A stretch of 57,748 nucleotides of DNA, from NCBI GenBank assembly GCA_009694245.1, contig SHVO01000004.1, forward strand, positions 1 to 57,748, given 5' to 3'. Numbering within the stretch: position 1 is the first letter of the stretch; every line of letters starts with the position of its first letter. The DNA comes from Rhodospirillaceae bacterium (GTDB lineage: Bacteria; Pseudomonadota; Alphaproteobacteria; Rhodospirillales; Rhodospirillaceae). The translations under genes were made by a program, and so were the position numbers. The notes under the pieces are model-generated. The model did no database searches. It saw only the letters and a program-made list of their open reading frames with translations, and was not told where the DNA came from. Shown one piece after another: positions 41,039-49,095 of the stretch.

Positions 41039-42346
41039 CTAAAGCAGCATTCTCAGCGGATCTTCGATCAACGCCTGGAATGCTTGCATGAACTCGGCAC
41101 CTACCGCGCCATCAACCACGCGGTGGTCACACGATAGCGTGCAGGTCATGACAGTGGCGGCAGCGAGCGCGCCATTCTTCACGACTGGGCGCTGATCGCC
41201 TTTGCCCACGGCCAGAATGCAAGCTTGCGGAGGGTTGATGATGGCCGAGAACTCCTTGATCCCGTACATGCCCAGATTGGAAATCGAGAAGCCGCCACCC
41301 TGAAATTCCTCCAGCTTCAGTTTCTTGGCCTTGGCGCGCGCCGCCAAATCCTTCACTTCGTTTGAGATTGCGCCCAGGCTCTTGTGGTCAGCGTCACGCA
41401 CAATCGGTGTGATCAGCCCGTCGGGAGTGGCCACCGCGACAGAGATGTCGACGCGGTTGTAAAGCCGGATGGCTTCCTCGGTCCAACTGGCATTGGCCTC
41501 GGGAACTTTCCGCAAGGCGAGCGCGCAGGCCTTGATGACAAAGTCATTGATCGAGAGGTTGTAGTTGTCCCCTGCCCGGTCGTTAACGTCCTTCCTCAGT
41601 TTGAGGAGGTCGTCGATGATGCAATCGACGGTAAGGTAAAAATGCGGGATTGTGGACTTGGCTTCCGTGAGACGCCGCGCGATGGTTTTGCGTATGCCGC
41701 TGTTGGGGATTTCCGTATAGGGCTGGCTATAGTCGGAGCCGGCGGCCGTTGCCGGGAGAGCGCGCGCCCGCACCGGCCTGCGCGCTCCACCCGCGCCAAT
41801 CGCATGCTCAACGTCGGACCTGACGATGCGCCCCTGCGGGCCGCTGCCCAGAACGGCCGCAAGTTCGATGCCGGCGTCGGCGGCGATGCGCTTGGCGAGC
41901 GGGCTTGCGAATATGCGCGGCCCATGCGCCGCCAGTGCCGGACTCGCCACCGGTCTGAAGACCGCGGCGGGGTTAGGTGCTGGCGTTGCTGGCGGTGCCG
42001 GCGCCGCGGGTACAGGCGTCGCGGAAATGGACGGCGGTGCTGGAGGCTTAGCCTTTGGCGCCGGAGCCTTTGCCGGAGCCGTTGACAGAACGCTCCTGCT
42101 CTCGCCTTCCAGCACCAGCACGGCGATAGGCTGATTCACCAAGACCATTTCGGTGCCTTCAGGGACCAAAATATTTCCCAGGGTGCCTTCATCGACCGCT
42201 TCCATTTCCATGGTGGCCTTGTCGGTCTCGATCTCGGCAATGACATCGCCACTCGCGATTTTGTCGCCTACTTTCTTTAGCCACCTGGCAAGCTTGCCCT
42301 CGGTCATTGTCGGCGACAGGGCGGGCATCAGGATTTCAATCGGCAT
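41039..42346 (-). CDS. pdhC: Dihydrolipoamide acetyltransferase (pyruvate dehydrogenase E2)
   Basis: E2 is the core of the complex and transfers acetyl groups to CoA. The 435-residue protein has one lipoyl domain ([12 protein letters not shown], Lys of DKA as the lipoylation site, about residue 43) and an Ala/Pro linker. A peripheral subunit-binding domain ([22 protein letters not shown]) and the catalytic domain follow, ending with [17 protein letters not shown], where the His and Asp of the HxxxDG motif act. It follows pdhB by 12 bases. Confidence 0.97.
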   Translation of the reverse strand: MPIEILMPALSPTMTEGKLARWLKKVGDKIASGDVIAEIETDKATMEMEAVDEGTLGNILVPEGTEMVLVNQPIAVLVLEGESRSVLSTAPAKAPAPKAKPPAPPSISATPVPAAPAPPATPAPNPAAVFRPVASPALAAHGPRIFASPLAKRIAADAGIELAAVLGSGPQGRIVRSDVEHAIGAGGARRPVRARALPATAAGSDYSQPYTEIPNSGIRKTIARRLTEAKSTIPHFYLTVDCIIDDLLKLRKDVNDRAGDNYNLSINDFVIKACALALRKVPEANASWTEEAIRLYNRVDISVAVATPDGLITPIVRDADHKSLGAISNEVKDLAARAKAKKLKLEEFQGGGFSISNLGMYGIKEFSAIINPPQACILAVGKGDQRPVVKNGALAAATVMTCTLSCDHRVVDGAVGAEFMQAFQALIEDPLRMLL

Positions 42347-42358
42347 CCTTGTGCATCC

Positions 42359-43723
42359 TTACCGGTAACACACGGTTTTCGCCGCTTCGATGATGTCGGC
42401 TACTTGCGGCATGGCTAAGGCTTCAAGGTTGGCCGCGTAGGGCATCGGCACATCCTTTCCGGCGACGCGCGTCACCGGTGCGTCAAGATGGTCGAAGGCC
42501 TGCTCCATGATAATCGCCGCGATTTCCGATCCGATGCCGGAGAAAGCCCAGCCCTCCTCACAGGTCACGCAGCGATTGGTTTTTTCGATAGAGGTGATGA
42601 TGGTCGCCGTATCGAGGGGGCGGATCGAGCGCAAATTGATCACCTCGGCATCTATGCCCTCCTCCGCCAGCTTCTCGGCCGCTTCCAAGGCCTTGCCCAC
42701 CATGATCGAGAAGGCGACGATGGTCACATCCTTGCCGGGACGTTCGACCTTGGCCTGGCCGATCGGCAGCAAAAAGTCGGTGGTGTCGGGCACCGGAAAA
42801 CTTTGGCCGTAGAGGATCTCGTGTTCTAGGAAGATCACCGGGTTTGGATCGCGGATCGCCGACTTCAGGAGTCCCTTGGCGTCGGCCGCCGACCAGGGCG
42901 CGACAACCTTCAATCCCGGCACATGCGCGTACCAGCTGGCGTAACACTGTGAGTGTTGAGCGGCCACGCGCGCGGCGGCGCCGTTAGGGCCACGGAAGAC
43001 AATCGGGCATCCCATCTGTCCACCCGACATATAGAGGGTCTTCGCCGCTGAATTGATGATGTGATCGATCGCCTGCATGGCGAAGTTAAAGGTCATGAAC
43101 TCGACGATTGGAACCAGGCCGCCAAAAGCCGCGCCAACACCAAGGCCGGCGAAACCGTGCTCGGTGATCGGCGTATCGACAACCCGGTTTTCGCCGAATT
43201 CTTCTAACAGTCCTTGGCTGATCTTGTAGGCACCCTGATACGTCGCGACCTCCTCGCCCATGAGAAAGACGTTGGGATCGCGGCGCATTTCTTCGGCCAT
43301 GGCATCGCGCAGCGCTTGGCGAACGGTCTGTGTCTTCCAAGTGGAATATTGGGTCTCGCCCGTTGGCGAAGTTGCGACGGTCGGCGCCTGTAAGGCGGCT
43401 TTCGCTGGCGCCGCAGCCTTCGCCGGTTTGGCGGGGGACGCTGGCTTCGATGCCGGCGCCTTGGTGGAGGGTGCACTTTCGCCTTCGCCGAGCAGCGTCG
43501 CTATCGCCTGTTTGACCGGAACGCCTTCGGTGCCCTCCTCGATCAGCAGCCTGCCGATGCGCCCTTCATCCACACATTCAAGTTCCATGGTCGCCTTGTC
43601 AGTTTCAATTTCGGCGAGGATGGTGCCGCTGGAAACCTGATCGCCTTCCTTGACAAGCCACTTGCTGAGCTTGCCTTCGGTCATCGTCGGCGACAGCGCC
43701 GGCATGAGAATGTCGAGGGCCAT
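42359..43723 (-). CDS. pdhB: Pyruvate dehydrogenase E1 beta subunit with N-terminal lipoyl domain
   Basis: From ATG 43723 (GGGGA about 10 bases before) the protein is 454 residues. Residues 1-80 are a lipoyl domain ([16 protein letters not shown]), then an Ala/Pro/Lys-rich linker. The E1 beta domain begins near 135 with [34 protein letters not shown] and continues with [21 protein letters not shown] and [17 protein letters not shown] lipoyl domain on E1 beta is a known alphaproteobacterial trait. pdhA lies 25 bases upstream. Confidence 0.97.
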   Translation of the reverse strand: MALDILMPALSPTMTEGKLSKWLVKEGDQVSSGTILAEIETDKATMELECVDEGRIGRLLIEEGTEGVPVKQAIATLLGEGESAPSTKAPASKPASPAKPAKAAAPAKAALQAPTVATSPTGETQYSTWKTQTVRQALRDAMAEEMRRDPNVFLMGEEVATYQGAYKISQGLLEEFGENRVVDTPITEHGFAGLGVGAAFGGLVPIVEFMTFNFAMQAIDHIINSAAKTLYMSGGQMGCPIVFRGPNGAAARVAAQHSQCYASWYAHVPGLKVVAPWSAADAKGLLKSAIRDPNPVIFLEHEILYGQSFPVPDTTDFLLPIGQAKVERPGKDVTIVAFSIMVGKALEAAEKLAEEGIDAEVINLRSIRPLDTATIITSIEKTNRCVTCEEGWAFSGIGSEIAAIIMEQAFDHLDAPVTRVAGKDVPMPYAANLEALAMPQVADIIEAAKTVCYR

Positions 43724-43748
43724 GATGAAATTTTCCCCGCCTGATTCG

Positions 43749-44768
43749 CTAGGCCGCGACGACAATGTCGGTCCAAAGTTCCGACGGGTCCGGTTCGGGG
43801 GCCGCTTGGGCGAATTCAGCCGCCGCCATCACCAGGTCCTTGATATCTCTGTCGAGGGCCTTAAAGCCTTCGTCGTCCAGCGCTTTCATGGCGATCAGCG
43901 TTTGGCGCAGATGATCGATAGGATCGTGCTCGGTGCGCATCTTCTGCAACTCTTCCTTGGTGCGGTACTTCGCCGGATCAGACATCGAGTGTCCGCGGTA
44001 GCGGTAGGTCTTGGCCTCCATCAGCACCGGCCCCTTGCCCGCACGGATGTGCTCGACAGCTTCGATGCCGGCTTCGCGCACGGCCATGACGTCCATGCCG
44101 TCCACCGCCATGGTCTTGACGTTGTAGGCGTCACCTCGGCTCGCGAGATCGGTCGAGGCCGATGAGCGTTCGACCGAGGTGCCCATGCCGTACTTGTTGT
44201 TCTCGACGACGTAGAGCACTGGCAATTGCCAGAGCGACGCCATGTTGAGGGATTCGTAGACTTGGCCTTGGTTGAAAGCGCCGTCCCCCATGTAGGCCAT
44301 GCTGAGGCCGCCATCGTTCTTGTACTTGTGGGCGAAAGCGAGGCCGGTACCGATGGGAACCTGCGCCGCGACAATGCCGTGACCGCCGAAGAATCCCTTC
44401 TCGCGGCTGAACATGTGCATGGAGCCGCCCTTGCCCTTGGAGTAGCCCGCAGCCCGGCCGGTGAGTTCGGCCATTACGCCTTTCGGATCCATGCCGCAGG
44501 CGAGCATGTGACCGTGATCACGGTAACTGGTAACGACCGTATCGCCCGGGTTGGCGCAGGCCTGGAGACCGACCACAACCGCTTCCTGACCGATATAGAG
44601 GTGACAGAAACCGCCGATTAGCCCCATGCCGTAAAGCTGGCCGGCGCGCTCCTCGAAACGACGGATCAGCAACATGTCTTTGTAGAATTTGATCAGTTCA
44701 TCGACCGTCGGCGCGGTATTGCTGCCTTGCGCCGGTCCCTTGGGCGAGACCGCCTTCTTGGTCGTCAT
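43749..44768 (-). CDS. pdhA: Pyruvate dehydrogenase E1 alpha subunit
   Basis: E1 alpha with PdhB decarboxylates pyruvate using thiamine diphosphate. I choose ATG 44768 ([11 protein letters not shown], 339 residues): GGAGG at 44776-44780 is 7 bases away, whereas the ATG at 44774 directly abuts it. The TPP fold has [21 protein letters not shown] and [14 protein letters not shown] (the GDG...NN motif). The phosphorylation-loop region reads [11 protein letters not shown]. Conserved [18 protein letters not shown] opens the domain. It heads the pdhABC-GNAT-lpd-lipA series; ftsB lies 353 bases upstream. Confidence 0.97.
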   Translation of the reverse strand: MTTKKAVSPKGPAQGSNTAPTVDELIKFYKDMLLIRRFEERAGQLYGMGLIGGFCHLYIGQEAVVVGLQACANPGDTVVTSYRDHGHMLACGMDPKGVMAELTGRAAGYSKGKGGSMHMFSREKGFFGGHGIVAAQVPIGTGLAFAHKYKNDGGLSMAYMGDGAFNQGQVYESLNMASLWQLPVLYVVENNKYGMGTSVERSSASTDLASRGDAYNVKTMAVDGMDVMAVREAGIEAVEHIRAGKGPVLMEAKTYRYRGHSMSDPAKYRTKEELQKMRTEHDPIDHLRQTLIAMKALDDEGFKALDRDIKDLVMAAAEFAQAAPEPDPSELWTDIVVAA

Positions 44769-44774
44769 AACCAT

Positions 44775-44780
44775 CCCTCC
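44775..44780 (-). promoter_or_regulatory. Shine-Dalgarno GGAGGG that decides the pdhA start
   Basis: GGAGGG on the minus strand is directly joined to one ATG (44774) and 7 bases from a second (44768). The second has normal spacing, so it is preferred. Confidence 0.7.
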
Positions 44781-45121
44781 AATACCAACCGAACGCGGGA
44801 CCAATCCATCCGCGGACTCTCGCGACAATGCGTAACGCTTGTAATCGACTTGAGCACGATATGGCGCGAAATTTAGCCCTGGCAAGTGAAACATTGGGTA
44901 AGTATTTTCTGCAGCTGCTAAATTGAGGACCGGCCGGTAACTAGCGGGCATTAATTGCATAAACCCAGCTAACCGCGACCGGTTTTTGCGCTGCGGAAGC
45001 GAGTGCCGGTACCGCGACACGGCATAATTAGAATGCTTGCTATTATAATTGCCCGAATCGCGCGGCGCGCCACGCACGAAAGATATGATGCTATCTATAC
45101 AGTAGAGAAACGGCGCGTGGG
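44781..45121. other. Leader region between ftsB and pdhA
   Basis: These 341 bases hold no supported gene. AT-rich patches, including ATTATAAT at 45045-45052, are suitable for a promoter of pdhA, but no convincing -35 partner is seen. The spacing suggests pdhA has its own promoter and is not simply read through from ftsB. No riboswitch was recognised. Confidence 0.4.
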
Positions 45122-45463
45122 CTATTGGGCCGGCGGCCTGGCAGCCTCAGACGTGCTCGCGAGCGGGACGATGACGTCCCCGGGAGCGACCGCACCCAGC
45201 ATCAGCCGCGCCCGCTCCTCCAGCATGTCGCGGTCAAGGGTGTCGGGGCGCAGGAGCGAGACACGATGTTCGAGGGACTGCTTCTCGGCGGTTACCTCGT
45301 TGAACTCAAAATTGGTCTTTTCGATCTCGTAACGCAAGTTCCACCAGGCGATCAGCCCGCGGTCACCCTGCACCGCATGGTAGGCGAAGTACGCCATCAG
45401 CGCTGCCCCCATGAGCGGGCCGAGCACTTGATGGGCCTTTCGGCTGAGATCTTGTCTATTCAC
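45122..45463 (-). CDS. ftsB: Septum formation initiator FtsB/DivIC-type
   Basis: FtsB links early and late divisome proteins through a TM helix and periplasmic coiled coil. The 113-residue product from GTG 45463 has one TM segment (VLGPLMGAALMAYFAYHAV, about 13-31). A heptad-rich stretch follows (WWNLRYEIEKTNFEFNEVTAEKQSLEHRVSLL), then LERAR-like EERARLMLGAVAPGDVIV, as in the family. In Alphaproteobacteria the gene usually lies between eno and pdhA. Here about 6.5 kb of other genes separate it from eno. Confidence 0.9.
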   Translation of the reverse strand: MNRQDLSRKAHQVLGPLMGAALMAYFAYHAVQGDRGLIAWWNLRYEIEKTNFEFNEVTAEKQSLEHRVSLLRPDTLDRDMLEERARLMLGAVAPGDVIVPLASTSEAARPPAQ

Positions 45464-45639
45464 TGCGGCCGCTCACTGAGACTGGTTCCCGCGAAGGTAC
45501 CCGTTAGGCGCGTTGAGGGAATCACGGCCGAGTCGCTCGGTCAAGTTTACTGATTCCGCGCGATTCATTTTTTTGTTCCCGTCGCGAAAAGTGTGGCAAA
45601 TATGACTCACATCACGGCGCAGATGACTCGCAAGAGTTG

Positions 45640-45670
45640 CGGCCAAGCGGCTTTCGCCGCCGCTTGGCCG
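45640..45670 (-). terminator. Strong hairpin after the truncated propeller ORF
   Basis: CGGCCAAGCGG (45640-45650) and CCGCTTGGCCG (45660-45670) form an 11-bp perfect stem with a 9-base loop, 30 bases after the stop of the 45700 ORF. There is no T-run on either strand, so it is a likely but not certain terminator. Confidence 0.5.
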
Positions 45671-45699
45671 TGCGATTCAAGCCCGCCTTATCGTCGCCT

Positions 45700-46506
45700 T
45701 TAATAGGCCAGCGGGTTGGGCCGGAACTGGAACTTCACCATCTGCGGACCGGAGGCGTCTTCACCGCCTTCCTGCGTCCACACTGGACCGGAAGCATAGC
45801 TCGCGTAAGTTCCCTTGCCCTTCCAGCCAGCGTGCGGATCGTCGATGCGGCCATCGGCGCTGCGCGCATGGAAGCCTATGGGATAGGGCACGCGCATAAT
45901 AGTCCACTTCTTGGTCTGATCATTAAAAGCCAGAAGCGAGTCGGAGTTCGATCCCAGCACGATGGGCACGTCCTTGCCGAGGCCCGTGGTGTCGAAGAGG
46001 TCCATCGGCATCAGGTAGCTGTAGTCGGCCGAGAACGCGGCGCCGCCCTTGACCTCCGGACCAGGCACCTGGTGGAACTCCCAGCCTTCGGGGCAATGCT
46101 GGCCGGTGGCGGCCGGACCGCTGCGGACCTTGCATTTGTTGATATCAAGACGCCCGAGCCGGCCGTTGCCGGCAAAGGACACCCAAGCCACGCCCTTGGA
46201 GTCAACCATAAGGCCACGGTTATGAAAGGCCGCATAATTCTTGCCGTCGGCCAAGAGCGGCGGCTCGAAATACTCGGTCTTGCAAGTCTCGGGCGGATTG
46301 GTGCCGGTCTGCAGACGGATGACGCCGCTCGGCACGGCCGGATTGAAGGCGCTCTGCCACACCGCGCCGTCGCTGATGCTCGTGTCCAGTCCGTACCCGG
46401 ATGCAGAAAGCTGCGAGTCCTTTTTCGGATCAAGCTTGGCCGCGACGCCTGATTCAGAAGACACGGATTCATCGCCGGCGGCTTGCCGCCCGCCCTTCGC
46501 GATCAC
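45700..46506 (-). CDS. Truncated relative of the 46793 protein (C-terminal propeller part only)
   Basis: The 268-residue frame from GTG 46506 matches only the last third of the protein encoded at 46793, in the opposite direction. Shared runs include PSG, TEYxEPP, VDSKG, ATGQHCP, LGSNSDSLLAFN, MRVPYP, GRID and EGG, ending RPNPLAY versus RPDPLAF. It lacks the signal peptide, regulatory-like domain and CxxCH site. A TAG stands directly before the GTG and I find no further homology upstream, so it may be a gene remnant. Yet the frame is free of stops over 800 bases. Identity is partial, so this is an older paralogue and not a recent copy. Confidence 0.65.
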   Translation of the reverse strand: MIAKGGRQAAGDESVSSESGVAAKLDPKKDSQLSASGYGLDTSISDGAVWQSAFNPAVPSGVIRLQTGTNPPETCKTEYFEPPLLADGKNYAAFHNRGLMVDSKGVAWVSFAGNGRLGRLDINKCKVRSGPAATGQHCPEGWEFHQVPGPEVKGGAAFSADYSYLMPMDLFDTTGLGKDVPIVLGSNSDSLLAFNDQTKKWTIMRVPYPIGFHARSADGRIDDPHAGWKGKGTYASYASGPVWTQEGGEDASGPQMVKFQFRPNPLAY

Positions 46507-46750
46507 GTTCTACTGCGTTCGGTCGGGCGTAATATTGCCAGGGCTGGCCTTTCTGGCTACTATATTGGCCGAAACCGACGTCCATCCGGGAGTGTCGGAT
46601 AATATATTTCGCGCGACCTCCTGCGACGCTCGCGCCGTCGGTTTGCGCGAGTTTCCAGGTGTGTGACACGGCAGGTCGCCTGGTCCGCGCAGGCGTGCAG
46701 CTTAGAGTTTGATGAAGGCTATAAGGGGAATTGCAGATTGACCGAATGCT

Positions 46751-46768
46751 TCGTGCGCATCAGCACGA
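46751..46768. promoter_or_regulatory. Inverted repeat TCGTGC-N6-GCACGA upstream of the 46793 gene
   Basis: Two perfect 6-base arms lie 25 bases before the start of the secreted haem-site/propeller gene, between two divergent frames. The position suits an operator or a short leader hairpin. No regulator gene is nearby. Confidence 0.3.
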
Positions 46769-46792
46769 CAATCCGTTAGAGGGAGGCAAATC

Positions 46793-49045
46793 ATGAAAGC
46801 GTTTGCGAAGACCTTACTAGCGTCGACTCTACTTTCAGTGCCCTTGATGCCAAGCGCGTCATTCGCCGCAGATGCCGTGCCGACCGTGCCGGATGGGATT
46901 TCAGGCGTGGTCACTAGTTCCTCCGGGCCGGAAGCAGGCGTGTGGGTCATCGCCGAGACACTCGATCTTCCGACGCGCTTCATAAAGATCGTCGTGACCG
47001 ATGATCAAGGACGTTACGTTGCCCCCGAACTACCGAAGGGAAAGTATAAAGTCTGGGTGCGCGGCTACGGGTTGGTGGATTCCCCTCCGCTGGAAGCGGC
47101 GCCTGGTAGCAAACTCAATTTGAAGGCAGTTGTGGCGCCCGATCGTAAGGCGGCCGCCGAGTACTACCCGCCGAACTACTGGCTGTCGTTGCTGAAGATG
47201 CCGACAAAGGACGAGTTTCCCGGCACGGGGCCGAAGGGCAATGGCATCTCGCCTCGGATCAAGACCCAACAGCAGTACATCACCGAATTTCGCATCTGCC
47301 TCACATGCCATTCCCTGGGCTCGAAGTACACCCGTGAGACGCCACTCCCGACCGTTGAAGGGTGGCTGGAGCGCATTCAGAAAACGCGCCCAGAAAACGA
47401 TCCCGTGACGGAGAATTTTCACGACTATGGCCGCCGGCGCATGCTGGCCCAAGTTACGCAAATGGGAATATCACGCGCACTCAGTATGATGGCAGATTGG
47501 ACCACACGTATTGCCGCCGGGGAAATTCCGAAGGAAACACCTCCGCGTCCCGTGGGCGTCGAGCGTAACATTGTACTGACCGGCTGGGATTGGGGTGGAT
47601 TGCAGAACCAATTGGGTCGTTTCATTCATGACGTCACGTTGACGGATCGCCGCAATCCGGCGCTCTTGGCCGATACCAAGGTCTACGGCTCAGGCTACTT
47701 CACTGGAACGATCCCGTGGCTCGATCCTGTGAGTCATACGCAGGACGAAATTCATATCCCCTCGCATCAGATGGCGCACAATGTGGATACCACCCCACAC
47801 ACCCCCATGATGGACCAGAAGGGGCGTGTCTGGATGGCAGGCACCAAGTTGGCGACAGCAGACAAAACTGTCGACGGTACATCTGCGGCTCTGCCGGCTT
47901 TCTGCACGAGCGAGAGCAATAAGTACGCCAAGCTATTTCCGCTTCCCCTGGTCGTTCCGACGCTTGCCGGCGCGGAGCAGAAAACCAATACCGTTACGAT
48001 GTACGATCCTTCCCAAAAGCGGGTGTTCCAGGATTTGATTTGCTTCGGCACGCACCACCTGAATTTTCAACGCGATACCAACGACACGCTGTTCTTCAGT
48101 GGCGATACCCGGGTCGTGAGCTGGCTCGATACCAAGATTTATGACGAGACCAAACGGAGCATAGATAAAGCCACAGGCTGGTGCCCGATGGTGCTCGACA
48201 CCAACGGCGATGGAAAGGTGACGCAGGATCGCACGGCCTGGATCGACGAAAACGGTCGGGCGGGCGCCGGCGAAGAGGCCGGTACGGACAACGCGAACGC
48301 CAATGCTGCACGGAAGGTTGATCAGTCCAAGGACACGCGGATCCAGGGCTTCCTGTATGGCATTGAGACCGATCCGAATAGCAGCGCGGTCTGGCTCGCG
48401 AAGTACACACCGGCCTATCCCAGCGGCATTGTCCGTTTTGAACGCGGGGCCAATGCGCCCGTAACCTGCATGACGGAGTACTACGAGCCGCCGCAGTTAC
48501 CTAACGGCGAGTATCCCGCGCTGGGCGCGCGCGGCGTGACTGTCGACAGCAAAGGTATTGTCTGGGCCTCGTTCTCGACTGGGCAGATGGGTCTGTTTGA
48601 TCGCAGCAAATGCACGGTTACGAAGGGACCGACCGCCACGGGCCAGCATTGCCCGGCTGGTTGGAAGTTCTATGACTCGCCGGGTCCGAAACTCGCTGAC
48701 GGTACGATTGGCACCGCCGATCTGCACTACGTCATTTGGGCGGACTTGTACAACACATCAGGCCTCGGCGCCGACACGATCATGTTGCTCGGCTCCAATT
48801 CGGACTCATTGCTGGCTTTCAATCAAGCCAAGGAAAAGTTCGACGTTATGCGCGTTCCGTATCCGCTCGCGTTCTATACTCGCAACGTCGAAGGCCGTAT
48901 CGATAATCCGAATATCGGCTGGAAAGGCCGTGGGCTATGGGCAACCTATAGCCACGAGCCGGTTTGGCACCAAGAGGGTGGTGACCAAGGTCTCGGCCCG
49001 ACAATGGTGAAGTTCCAGGTGCGACCCGATCCACTGGCGTTCTGA
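46793..49045 (+). CDS. Secreted protein: carboxypeptidase regulatory-like domain, one CxxCH haem site, propeller-like C-terminus
   Basis: The start is certain: GGGAGG lies 6 bases before ATG 46793 and a signal peptide follows (LLASTLLSVPLMPSASFAA). Residues about 35-115 look like a carboxypeptidase regulatory-like beta sandwich (GISGVVTSSSGPEAGVWVIA, VTDDQGRYVAPELPKGKYKV). A single haem-binding site C169-L-T-C172-H173 follows. The rest has repeated beta segments resembling virginiamycin-lyase-like propellers (MMDQKGRVWMAGT, VTVDSKGIVWASF, LLGSNSDSLLAFN) and a calcium-loop-like DTNGDGKVTQD near 469. Length is 750 residues. No activity is known to me. It is convergent with iorB. Confidence 0.88.
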   Translation: MKAFAKTLLASTLLSVPLMPSASFAADAVPTVPDGISGVVTSSSGPEAGVWVIAETLDLPTRFIKIVVTDDQGRYVAPELPKGKYKVWVRGYGLVDSPPLEAAPGSKLNLKAVVAPDRKAAAEYYPPNYWLSLLKMPTKDEFPGTGPKGNGISPRIKTQQQYITEFRICLTCHSLGSKYTRETPLPTVEGWLERIQKTRPENDPVTENFHDYGRRRMLAQVTQMGISRALSMMADWTTRIAAGEIPKETPPRPVGVERNIVLTGWDWGGLQNQLGRFIHDVTLTDRRNPALLADTKVYGSGYFTGTIPWLDPVSHTQDEIHIPSHQMAHNVDTTPHTPMMDQKGRVWMAGTKLATADKTVDGTSAALPAFCTSESNKYAKLFPLPLVVPTLAGAEQKTNTVTMYDPSQKRVFQDLICFGTHHLNFQRDTNDTLFFSGDTRVVSWLDTKIYDETKRSIDKATGWCPMVLDTNGDGKVTQDRTAWIDENGRAGAGEEAGTDNANANAARKVDQSKDTRIQGFLYGIETDPNSSAVWLAKYTPAYPSGIVRFERGANAPVTCMTEYYEPPQLPNGEYPALGARGVTVDSKGIVWASFSTGQMGLFDRSKCTVTKGPTATGQHCPAGWKFYDSPGPKLADGTIGTADLHYVIWADLYNTSGLGADTIMLLGSNSDSLLAFNQAKEKFDVMRVPYPLAFYTRNVEGRIDNPNIGWKGRGLWATYSHEPVWHQEGGDQGLGPTMVKFQVRPDPLAF

Positions 49046-49095
49046 GTCGGAAACCCGGGGCGCGTTCGCCACCACCTGGCGGTTGGCTGCGCGAT

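Noticed and set aside
45045-45052. ATTATAAT as a pdhA promoter -10 box
   Set aside because: It is near-palindromic and no -35 element lies at a suitable distance on either strand, so I do not list it as a promoter.
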